From Phocaeicola massiliensis B84634 = Timone 84634 = DSM 17679 = JCM 13223 (lineage in GTDB: Bacteria; Bacteroidota; Bacteroidia; Bacteroidales; Bacteroidaceae): DNA of 64,000 nt. The translations under genes and the position numbers were made by a program. The notes beneath the pieces were generated by a model. It did no database searches and was not told the origin of the DNA. It saw nothing but the letters and a program-made list of their open reading frames with translations. The stretch lies in NCBI RefSeq assembly GCF_000382445.1, contig NZ_KB905472.1, forward strand, positions 694,074-758,073, given 5' to 3'. Shown piece after piece: positions 46,456 through 53,845 of the stretch (position 1 is its first letter; each line of letters begins with the position of its first letter).

Positions 46456-47637
46456 GTTCTGAAGTTCTTTCATAAATCCTGTTTCTTCCAAGAAGGATTG
46501 CGTTAATATCACTCCTTTGGCAGTCATCGCCAACTCTTCATTGCTAAGCTCGCTTAAAGCTCGGAACTTTTCAGGATTTTCTAACATTTGACCTATCATC
46601 CACGAACTGGCTAAGGCACGTATTTTAGTAATTACACACGTGTATGGATCACGTTTTGTTACATCACCATAAGTTATATAATTTCCACCGTAACAAGTTG
46701 GGCATATAGGCTCAAGAATGCAATTTTTACATCGTGTATCTGATAGATGGCAAGGAGAAGACAGATCTATGTGCCCTAACTTTTCTCCTTTTTCTTTACT
46801 TACTTCATAGAATAAATGGCAGGGGAGACATTGACCGTCCGGTGTCCAGCATCGCATGATTGTACCTGCTCCACATAATTTATCGACCATGCTATTCACA
46901 CCTGCTGCCACGGCTATAAATTTCATGTTTATCATTTCTACCGGTTGTATATCAGGATGATCCAAATAGTACAGGGCGATTTCCATTAATTGCTCTTGTA
47001 ATATTTTCTTGTAATCTACATTTTGTCTAAATTCGTCTTTGTCCCACTCTACACCACTGGCAAAAGTACAATTATTGCGTTTGAATCCTAATTCATGTAT
47101 ATAGATAATTCCTTTTGCCAATGAAGATAAGGTGCCGGGAGAGGGAGTCATTTTTACACCTTGGTCAGGCCAATTGTCTTTAAAGAAGTTTATATCGATC
47201 TTATCGTAAGAATTAGAACGGTTCCGATTATGCATTTCACGTGTTCCGTCCAAGCTTAATCCGACAATGAATTTTTCTTTATTTTCGTTGAGCCAGTCTT
47301 TAATTTCTCCATGTATAAGGGTGCCGTTAGTGGTTGCATAACAAATGTATTTAGTAGGCCATGCTTGTTGCCATAGCCATTCGCATATCACTTTGATATG
47401 TTGAAATGCCATAAATGGTTCTCCGCCATGGAATAATATTTCAACATAGTTTATCTGTTCTTTTACAGCACGTTTGAAGGTAGACTTTATGGCTTCTTGA
47501 GCAATCTCTAGTGGTATAATAGCTTTGCCTTTGATGTGTTCATAGCAATAGACACAATTCAAATTGCAAGATTCCGTCATGTAAAGTGTGCAGGTGCATC
47601 TTTTTTCTTTTTCGTATCTGAAGACTTTCTTTTGCAT
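46450..47637 (-). CDS. SPASM-type radical SAM peptide maturase
   Basis: 395 residues. Radical SAM cluster motif CNLNCVYC (Cys24, 28, 31) followed by FHGGEPF. The C-terminal SPASM region has many Cys (CWTPDGQCLPCH, RCKNCILEPICPTCYGG) to hold auxiliary Fe-S clusters. There is no N-terminal precursor-recognition (RRE) domain that I can see. Together with the two Cys-rich peptides it forms a RiPP cluster. I do not assign it to a named subfamily; the target is not a GG-leader or CXXX-repeat peptide. Confidence 0.9.
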   Translation of the reverse strand: MQKKVFRYEKEKRCTCTLYMTESCNLNCVYCYEHIKGKAIIPLEIAQEAIKSTFKRAVKEQINYVEILFHGGEPFMAFQHIKVICEWLWQQAWPTKYICYATTNGTLIHGEIKDWLNENKEKFIVGLSLDGTREMHNRNRSNSYDKIDINFFKDNWPDQGVKMTPSPGTLSSLAKGIIYIHELGFKRNNCTFASGVEWDKDEFRQNVDYKKILQEQLMEIALYYLDHPDIQPVEMINMKFIAVAAGVNSMVDKLCGAGTIMRCWTPDGQCLPCHLFYEVSKEKGEKLGHIDLSSPCHLSDTRCKNCILEPICPTCYGGNYITYGDVTKRDPYTCVITKIRALASSWMIGQMLENPEKFRALSELSNEELAMTAKGVILTQSFLEETGFMKELQNG

Positions 47638-47760
47638 GGTTCTTATAGGATGTTAGCTGTCATAGTTCGATATATAATATCTGTAATCTATGATGTTTTT
47701 TTATAATATTGTTTTTTTCTTCAATATTGAAGTTGTGTAAACCTCATTTGCGGAAGGCGG

Positions 47761-48090
47761 TTACTTTGTTATATAATCGTATGTTATCCCATGACATTTG
47801 TTGCATTGCCAATATTCAAAACCGTCTTCCTTTTTGGTAACATCTGTGTCATAGCTTCCGCAATGAGCGCATTTATGACCTCCCGATGCCTCTGCCGCAG
47901 CTAAGAAACCAATTAGGATGAAACCTCCGATTGCTCCTATCCACCAGGAAGTGATTATAGCAAGAATGACTCCGCCTCCGATGCCGACAATCCATATCAA
48001 CACTGGCCATTTTTTAATGATAAGGCATAGTATGCCATATAAAAAAGCTAATAGGATGAAAGCAATAATGAGTCCGATAATAATTTCCAT
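47761..48090 (-). CDS. Small membrane protein with C-terminal zinc ribbon
   Basis: 109 residues with three hydrophobic segments (about 3-26, 30-48, 50-66), then a soluble tail with two CxxC pairs (CAHCGSYDTD and CNKCHG). Same strand as the RiPP cluster, 123 bp upstream, but with its own promoter. It may or may not belong to the cluster; no transporter for the peptide is seen in this window. Confidence 0.75.
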   Translation of the reverse strand: MEIIIGLIIAFILLAFLYGILCLIIKKWPVLIWIVGIGGGVILAIITSWWIGAIGGFILIGFLAAAEASGGHKCAHCGSYDTDVTKKEDGFEYWQCNKCHGITYDYITK

Positions 48091-48115
48091 GATTTCTATA
48101 TTTATGATTCCGGGG

Positions 48116-48123
48116 CAAAGGTA
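48116..48123 (-). promoter_or_regulatory. -7 promoter element of the zinc-ribbon gene
   Basis: TACCTTTG on the minus strand, exact match, 25 bp upstream. Confidence 0.5.
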
Positions 48124-48168
48124 TGTCTTTCTTGTGTGAAGTAGTTATTATTCCCGTAGCCAAGGATA

Positions 48169-48399
48169 CTACATAAGTGTTGATTGTTTTTCACGGTTTT
48201 GGCATTCTCGCGAATAATATTCAAAAAAGTTAACGTGTAGGACTTGAGAAATTCGTAAAAGCAATTCGGTGTCTATACTTTGTCGTTTGAAAATTTTATA
48301 TGTATTGGTTCGGTCGCAATAAAGTTTATTGGCGAACCAGGTAACGGAGCGTTCTTGGCGGTGAAGTTCCTCTTCGATAAGTTTTCCGATGTGTATCAT
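48169..48399 (-). CDS. Small helix-turn-helix protein
   Basis: 76 residues from the ATG at 48399 (MIHIGKLIEEEL); a longer start at 48429 would begin inside the upstream hairpin. One helix-turn-helix is visible (SVTWFANKLYCDRTNTYKIF), then LLLRISQVLHVNFFEYYS, as in small XRE-like regulators of Bacteroides. A long palindrome lies directly upstream. Targets are unknown. Confidence 0.75.
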   Translation of the reverse strand: MIHIGKLIEEELHRQERSVTWFANKLYCDRTNTYKIFKRQSIDTELLLRISQVLHVNFFEYYSRECQNREKQSTLM

Positions 48400-48407
48400 A
48401 GTGCAAT

Positions 48408-48564
48408 AAAAAAAGGCGGAACCATTCATAACCTATTTTCAGTCTGAGGAACCGCCAAGCACCTTGCACACAAATAAGCATGAATAGTTCACGCCCGATA
48501 GAGCGTAAACTTTCATCTGCTTATTCTCGTGTGCTTCAAATTGGCGGTTTTCAGACTGTGAGAA
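48408..48564 (-). promoter_or_regulatory. Long imperfect palindrome and terminator-like hairpin ahead of the HTH gene
   Basis: Arm L (436-480) pairs with arm R (518-564) over about 45 nt: AATAAGCA/TGCTTATT, GCACAC/GTGTGC, then about 18 nt of CAGTCTGA..ACCGCCAA. The CCGCC at 452-456 inside arm L can instead pair with GGCGG (415-419), which is followed on the minus strand by seven T. The two structures exclude each other, as in an attenuator. Confidence 0.5.
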
Positions 48565-49125
48565 TAAGAGCTAAAAGCTCAAATATCTTTTTTAATAAGT
48601 ATAAGAATGGAAACGCTTTTCCAAATATTTATTCTTTTATTATACATTATAAAAACTGTATTATAGATTAACTACTAATATCAGTTCTGTTAAGAGAAAT
48701 CCCTGATGGGATTGAGAACATGCAAATCGGATAAGAACTATTACTCTTTTAATCTGATTGGCGTATCAACAAAATAAATATCATTATTTATACCATAAAG
48801 CACATTGTTAGGAATAGCATAGCATATTTCATAAGTTTCATAATGAAACTCATCCGGGTAATTCATTTTAAAGCCCGGTCATACATCTATTTGATAATTT
48901 AGCTTTCTGTGGCTTTGTGTTCTGCCATTCCATGATTCTTTTTGCTCTAAGTTGCTGCAAATATAATTAATGTATTGGTATTAAACAAGAATTTGTTTGA
49001 TGTACTAATAGATGATTTGCAATTGGGGGAGGAATCGGTTAATGGAGCTATGAAGTTCTTATAAGTACATGCTTTTATCTTCATGCGTTCGTTGTTTAAG
49101 TAGGTCATTTAAGTACGGAGCTACT
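48565..49125. other. Non-coding stretch without recognisable features
   Basis: AT-rich. Contains one small hairpin (GAGCT-AAA-AGCTC, 48568-48580). I see no reading frame with family resemblance, no tRNA and no repeat array. Confidence 0.5.
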
Positions 49126-49213
49126 TCGTCACGGTCGTGGTTAAGTCTAACCACGTGGGTGGTTAATGTTAACCACGTAGGTGACTAGGCTTAACCACCC
49201 ACGTGGCAAAGCA
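49126..49213. repeat. 22-bp tandem repeat, about four degenerate units
   Basis: Units at 49126-49147 (weak), 49148-49169, 49170-49191 and 49192-49213, the last three beginning TAACCAC. Same 22-bp period as the array at 22356 but a different core (TAACCACGTGGGTGGTTA palindrome). Confidence 0.75.
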
Positions 49214-49305
49214 ATATTGAACGGTTTGTCTCTGACAAAGGATATAAGACGAAGAACCATAGGAAAGCATAAGCAGATAACGGGAAAGTGGAGTATTAAA
49301 ACAAA

Positions 49306-49339
49306 AATCCCCATAACCATTACGGTTACAGGGATTTAT
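49306..49339 (-). terminator. Terminator of the GGGtGRT-like fragment
   Basis: AAATCCC/GGGATTT outer stem with inner TAACC/GGTTA; on the minus strand it follows the fragment's stop and precedes a T-rich run. Confidence 0.6.
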
Positions 49340-49358
49340 ATATTAGCAATGTATTATA

Positions 49359-49560
49359 TTACTTGCTCAAAGCAGTAGCAACGTCAACGGCACAAGCCAC
49401 TGTACATCCTACCATCGGGTTGTTACCGATACCCGGGAATCCCATCATTTCCACGTGAGCAGGAACTGATGAAGAACCGGCGAACTGAGCGTCAGAGTGC
49501 ATACGACCCATAGTGTCTGTCATACCGTAAGAAGCAGCGACACAGCATCCCCATAACCAC
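49359..49560 (-). pseudogene. 3' fragment of a GGGtGRT-family gene
   Basis: The frame, read on the minus strand, ends ALSK-stop at 49359 and extends back about 66 codons: GCCVAASYGMTD, MGRMHSDAQFAGSS, PAHVEMMGFPGIGNN and VGCTVACAVDVATALSK. This matches the C-terminus of the conserved GGGtGRT protein as I recall it. The N-terminal three quarters are absent: the frame meets a stop just upstream. The sequence ATCCCCATAACCA occurs both at this broken end (49548) and at the downstream terminator (49308). It may be a recombination scar or the displaced 3' end of a gene used as an integration site. Confidence 0.7.
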
Positions 49561-49700
49561 TTACTAATCTATTATAGATAGCTGTGTTACAGTTAGATAT
49601 TCAAGTATATTAAAGAACTCTCCAGTTTATTAGTTACTGTTATATTGTTAAGTGGTCGTGAATAAGTCACAAACCTTATGAATTTAGCAATGCAATGACT

Positions 49701-49799
49701 TCATTTTTTTAGTTTTGGTAAATGATTAATAACCATACTCCAAAGTATATCTTCAATGGCTGTCAGCATGTCTTGCAAATGTTTTTTTGGTTAAATCAT
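49701..49799 (-). pseudogene. HepT toxin relic (33 codons)
   Basis: Begins with an ATGA overlap of the MNT gene, as real hepT genes do. Translation reads M-I-stop-P-K-K-H-L-Q-D-M-L-T-A-I-E-D-I, the N-terminus of a HepT/DUF86 protein, then jumps to LWSMVINHLPKLKK-stop, a HepT-type C-terminus. About 250 bp of the middle are deleted in frame, and codon 3 (TAA) is a nonsense mutation. The toxin cannot be made. Confidence 0.7.
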
Positions 49800-50095
49800 C
49801 CATATATCAATGCTTTTGTTGCATCCACATTTTTTTTCAAATATGGATTCTTTATGGTTTGCTCTTCTAATAAATCAACCTCTCTTCCGAATAAATTTTC
49901 CAATGAATATTTAAAATCGAAGTAGTTATCAAAGTAGTCTTCCACTTCTGCTTTTTTGAAATCGACTACCAAGTCCACATCGCTGTCGTCATTGAAGCGA
50001 TTGGTAAGGATAGAACCGAACACAAACAACTTGTTTACCTTGTGTTTCTTACACAAAGTGATAATTGTCTGTATGTTGTTTTCTATCAGCTTCAT
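49796..50095 (-). CDS. MNT-type nucleotidyltransferase (MntA-like antitoxin)
   Basis: 99 residues with the minimal nucleotidyltransferase signature: FVFGS (25-28 region) and DDSDVDLVVDF (36-46; catalytic Asp39 and Asp41). In HepT/MntA modules this protein AMPylates and so neutralises HepT. Here the partner toxin is a relic, so the antitoxin is an orphan that still looks intact. It has its own promoter. Confidence 0.85.
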   Translation of the reverse strand: MKLIENNIQTIITLCKKHKVNKLFVFGSILTNRFNDDSDVDLVVDFKKAEVEDYFDNYFDFKYSLENLFGREVDLLEEQTIKNPYLKKNVDATKALIYG

Positions 50096-50114
50096 AAAGC
50101 GTTTATTGATATAA

Positions 50115-50122
50115 CAAAAATA
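50115..50122 (-). promoter_or_regulatory. -7 promoter element of the MNT gene
   Basis: TATTTTTG on the minus strand, exact match, 19 bp upstream. Confidence 0.5.
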
Positions 50123-50328
50123 GTGGTTTCTGTTCGTATTAGCAAAAAGAAGTTGTTAAATAGTTTATTAGTAGAGTTGTTTGTGATTTCTTTTTAGGAT
50201 CTTTGATAATTCAAACGCACGACTTTCAGAACCGGAATATCCTTGACGATTTAGCGAGATTCAGTACTTGTCAATATGTTATAAATCTCTGATAATGTTG
50301 ATTATTCAACAATGCAAAGATACTGTTT

Positions 50329-50357
50329 TTTGAAAATAATCAAAATATGTATATTTG
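50329..50357 (+). promoter_or_regulatory. Promoter of the 515-aa element gene
   Basis: TTTG (329-332), 17-nt spacer, TATATTTG (350-357), 27 bp before the ATG at 50385; both Bacteroides boxes are present. Confidence 0.55.
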
Positions 50358-50384
50358 TAGTTACTAACTTTAAGATTTTCAATC

Positions 50385-51932
50385 ATGGAAAATAAAAAAT
50401 CCAATTTACCTAAAGGTGGATGGGTTATAGGGCATATTGATTTGTCTGCATTAAATCAAACCTGTCGCCCCCAAAAAAAGATTCGTACAGAGATCCGACG
50501 GATAACAGATGCTGATTTAAAAGAAATCAAGGATGGTTTATCAGTCCTTATAGACGAAGATTTTACGCCTCGCACTTTAGATTTTTTTCAGAACCATCCA
50601 TTACTACATTTGATTGTACCAGTACTGAAAGAAAGAATTCAAACTGACTATTTGAGCGTGGAATTATTTATAGAAATTGCCTTACTACTGTCTCAGATTC
50701 CTTTACTTGAAACAAAGGATATTAAATCTTTAATTAATGATACCTTATGTAGTGTGTATGATATTGAAGAGAGTCAGAATTATCCTATGATACCAAAAGA
50801 AGATTTTAAATTGTTAGACGAACTTAGATACTTATTAAACAAGTATTCTTCCAATAAAGGAAATATCCGAAATTTTGACCAAGATAATTTTGAATGGCAG
50901 TCTTTAATATCAAGAGAGGATTTTTTATCTGTAGATTATGAAGAATTATATGTAAGTAAGGATATTTATGAAAACAAAATTTTCCAATATTTCCACTTTT
51001 TCAAATTAGGTTCCCTGATATTACCCTCATATTTCTCCTTATATCGAAAGGTTTTTACTGAAGATTATCAGGTTGAAATTTTATATGATGAACTATGTGT
51101 AAAAGGCAATGTCGTTGAGGTAGTAACAGAATCAGGAAAAATATCTCGTGAAGCTGTTCTTGATAGAATGGATTACCCTTTAGCACTTTGCTATATTATA
51201 GCTTTAGACAAACTAACGGCATCGGGAACAATAAATGACAAATGGATTATAAATAATATAGACTATAAGTATATTCAAACTTTTCGCTCATTATGGTGGG
51301 ATTGTTCTGTATATGCAAAATGCAGTGAGGACTCAAAAGATGGTTTAAGTTTTGAAGAGCGTGTGCAGAAGAACTTAACATTAGCAGAGATGGAAACAGG
51401 AGAGAGATTAATCATGCCGGATGATTATTTTGCGACCAGTATCCTTTGGGAATCTATGGAAGTAATAAAAGAGACTTCGGAAATAAAGACACATTTGGAT
51501 AATACCACTCCAAAACCGTCTAAAATTGAAATAACTCCACAGGAACAGCCCCATAAAATGCCGGATGATAATGTTCGGAAAGTTACCCAAAGAGGTCGTC
51601 TGCCACGCCCATTCAGAGATTGTTTTTATAGCAACGATAATGACATTCAGAACAAATATATAGAAAAATTTAAAGCTATTGCAGAAGGTGGAAAAGGGAA
51701 GAAAGTTGGGTTTATGATAGCCGCTGCATTTGAAATAAAAATATTGAAAGTGACTCCATCTTTTAAAGAAGCCCAAAAAGAATTTGGAGAGATAGGAGAT
51801 GAATCTGGATATAAGAAATACAAACAAAGTATAGTTAAGAAAGACCAAGAATATGAAGATATAAAAAATCAGTTACTCAAGGCTAAAGAAGAAATTGAGG
51901 GAAAAATGCCGTCAAGTAACAATGGCTTTTAA
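50385..51932 (+). CDS. Large element-encoded protein of unknown function
   Basis: 515 residues, soluble, no signal peptide. Acidic, mostly helical N-terminal half. A low-complexity linker (about 365-405: THLDNTTPKPSKIEITPQEQ). A basic C-terminal part (GRLPRPFRDCFYSNDND, then KAIAEGGKGKKVGFMIAAAF) ending in a short coiled coil (KKDQEYEDIKNQLLKAKEEIE). I do not recognise a family. It is followed by the interrupted ATPase gene in the same direction, so it probably belongs to the replication or transfer functions of the element. Confidence 0.65.
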   Translation: MENKKSNLPKGGWVIGHIDLSALNQTCRPQKKIRTEIRRITDADLKEIKDGLSVLIDEDFTPRTLDFFQNHPLLHLIVPVLKERIQTDYLSVELFIEIALLLSQIPLLETKDIKSLINDTLCSVYDIEESQNYPMIPKEDFKLLDELRYLLNKYSSNKGNIRNFDQDNFEWQSLISREDFLSVDYEELYVSKDIYENKIFQYFHFFKLGSLILPSYFSLYRKVFTEDYQVEILYDELCVKGNVVEVVTESGKISREAVLDRMDYPLALCYIIALDKLTASGTINDKWIINNIDYKYIQTFRSLWWDCSVYAKCSEDSKDGLSFEERVQKNLTLAEMETGERLIMPDDYFATSILWESMEVIKETSEIKTHLDNTTPKPSKIEITPQEQPHKMPDDNVRKVTQRGRLPRPFRDCFYSNDNDIQNKYIEKFKAIAEGGKGKKVGFMIAAAFEIKILKVTPSFKEAQKEFGEIGDESGYKKYKQSIVKKDQEYEDIKNQLLKAKEEIEGKMPSSNNGF

Positions 51933-52034
51933 TAGCCTTAATTCCATATATATTATAAAATAGCTAATTTTCAAATACTTATAAAATTATTCATTAAGCT
52001 ATTTAAGGGATATTTTAGTTTCATTTTAACCTCA

Positions 52035-52042
52035 TATCTTTG
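52035..52042 (+). promoter_or_regulatory. -7 promoter element of the interrupted ATPase gene
   Basis: TATCTTTG, exact match, 129 bp before the ATG. The leader contains a 6-bp hairpin AGAGAC/GTCTCT (52053-52074). Confidence 0.5.
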
Positions 52043-52171
52043 CGATATCCTAAGAGACAGAAGCTGTAGTCTCTAATATTGGGCATTTTGTTCAATAATA
52101 GGAGGTGGTAAAGTGTCAGTTTACAGCTTGCTATCACGACCACAAAAGAAAAATATTAATTATTTTTTAAA

Positions 52172-52963
52172 ATGGTAAATATCAATAAAACAATCGAGCA
52201 GATTAAAGAGTTAGGTCCCAAGAAAGCGGCTGGATATTCCCTTTTAGCTATAGGGATTTTTGGAGGAGCCTATTATGTTTATAACTGGATTAAAAGAAGC
52301 AGTAAAACTGAAGAGCAAAATAACGCATCAAAAAATAAAATAGAGGAAATTGAAACAGCTTCTAACTTTAAAAAGCAAGAAATCGAGCAACTCCATGCCC
52401 ATCGTAAAGAAGAAGAACGTTTGCAGACAGATCAGAAAATAGAAGTGATTAATGCGCAAAAAGAGGCAGATATTGAAAAAATGAAACTGCGGAATGAATT
52501 GCGCAAGGAAAGAGATGCTGCAAAAGCCGTTTCTACCTTTGTTGACGGCGACGGAACTGATAAAATTGAGAGCTATCGTGAAGCTATGAGAAATGGTACG
52601 GTAGGCAAGAACGTAGGAAAAGCATTGGGATTTCCATGGGTTCGTGAAGGTTTTGATACAGGTTTGGTCGGACCGACCGACTGTGGAAAAACATCTTTCG
52701 TCATGCAAAATGTCATTGCGATAGCAAAAGGGAAATGTGACATAAAATTAGCTCCTGAGTGGTACGACATACCACCGACACCAGTTCTCCTATTTTCTTT
52801 GGAACAGAGCTATGAGGAAATTAATACATATTATGGCTCCGTTATTAATAATCTGCCTATGCTTGAAATATATGCAGGTTCCCAAATAACGCCAAAGAAG
52901 ATTATTGATATCATTAAGGAGAAGAAGGATATAATTACCAGTACAGGAATGGTCGTTTTTGTT
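52172..52963 (+). pseudogene. RecA-like/AAA ATPase gene, 5' half, interrupted by IS66
   Basis: 264 codons: a membrane span (about 18-38), a coiled coil (about 45-125) and a RecA-like ATPase with Walker A GPTDCGKT (167-174). The frame reads MVVFV at the insertion point, then runs into the IS and stops after 18 foreign codons. Joined to 55724-56302 the frame is restored: VVFV-DN is a normal Walker B. The full protein would be 456 residues with a C-terminal helix-turn-helix. Such proteins are replication or helicase-loader ATPases in Bacteroides mobile elements. Confidence 0.85.
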
Positions 52964-53042
52964 GTAAGCATTCTATTTTCCGCCTTGACGCACATTATTC
53001 ACAAACCTACCTTTGCGCCATAACCAAATAACAACAATGATT

Positions 53043-53411
53043 ATGGCGAAAGAAAAAGTAAACTATCAGGAGGTATATGACCTCTACCAGTTATGCAGCG
53101 AGACCAAGGATCTTCGCGAGTTCTGTGCGGATTATGGAGTAAACTACGACAAGTTCATGAACTGGCAACGTCATCAGCTTTGGAGCGAGAAGTTAGGCAA
53201 GACAGTTCAGGTTGATCAGCCCAAGGTTGCTAAAGTCCAGATAACCGGTAAACCTTGCAACAGTCCAACTGTTAAGATGGAAGTGAAACAACCGGAAGGC
53301 GAACCTCCTATTAAGTGGGTGAAACTGCAATTGACATCTGGAGCGACATTGTTTCTGAGAAACACCAGCGTTCTTGATCTGAGTCTGTTGCTTAATAAAA
53401 TGATAGGATGA
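53043..53411 (+). CDS. tnpA: IS66 TnpA
   Basis: 122 residues from the ATG of MAKEKV; an ATG two codons earlier is equally possible. The N-terminal part is a helix-turn-helix (EVYDLYQLCSETKDLREFCA). Small IS66 accessory protein needed for transposition, co-transcribed with tnpB 1 nt downstream. Confidence 0.85.
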   Translation: MAKEKVNYQEVYDLYQLCSETKDLREFCADYGVNYDKFMNWQRHQLWSEKLGKTVQVDQPKVAKVQITGKPCNSPTVKMEVKQPEGEPPIKWVKLQLTSGATLFLRNTSVLDLSLLLNKMIG

Positions 53412-53412
53412 T

Positions 53413-53757
53413 ATGCTTGGACTGAGTGCTAACCTGAACTATTACCTGTTCAACGGTAATGTGGATTTACGGAAAGGCATCTTCCGTTTGTGTGAAAGTA
53501 TAAGGCAAGAGATGTCACTTGACCCTAGTGATGCGTCCAATGTATATATGTTCATGTCCCGTAACCGGAAGGTCGTCAAGATACTTCATTACGAACGCGG
53601 TTTTTATGTGCTTTACGAGAAACGTCCTGTCATTGGAAAGTTCAAGAAACCTGTGTTTGACGAGGTGTCAAAATGCTACCGGATACAGTGGTCTGACATG
53701 GCTTACCTGACGGAAAGTATCGTAGTCGACAGAATGTATGTAACTCCTAAAGAATGA
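53413..53757 (+). CDS. tnpB: IS66 accessory protein TnpB
   Basis: 114 residues. Signature YYLFNGNVDLRKGIFRLCE near the start and VYMFMSRNRKVVKILHYERG in the middle, as in all IS66 Orf2 proteins. Its role in transposition is needed but not understood. Confidence 0.92.
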   Translation: MLGLSANLNYYLFNGNVDLRKGIFRLCESIRQEMSLDPSDASNVYMFMSRNRKVVKILHYERGFYVLYEKRPVIGKFKKPVFDEVSKCYRIQWSDMAYLTESIVVDRMYVTPKE

Positions 53758-53845
53758 ATAATAAGGCGTTGATTTACAATGGAATAATACAAAAATAATC
53801 GATAAAAAGTTTGCGTAACTGCCTGATTTTTCGTACCTTTATATC

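Noticed and set aside
48480..48671. 63-codon plus-strand frame over the palindrome
   Set aside because: Lies in the inverted repeat, no resemblance to proteins, low complexity at the end.
49181..49378. 65-codon plus-strand frame
   Set aside because: Made of the 22-bp repeat, the terminator and the antisense of the GGGtGRT fragment.
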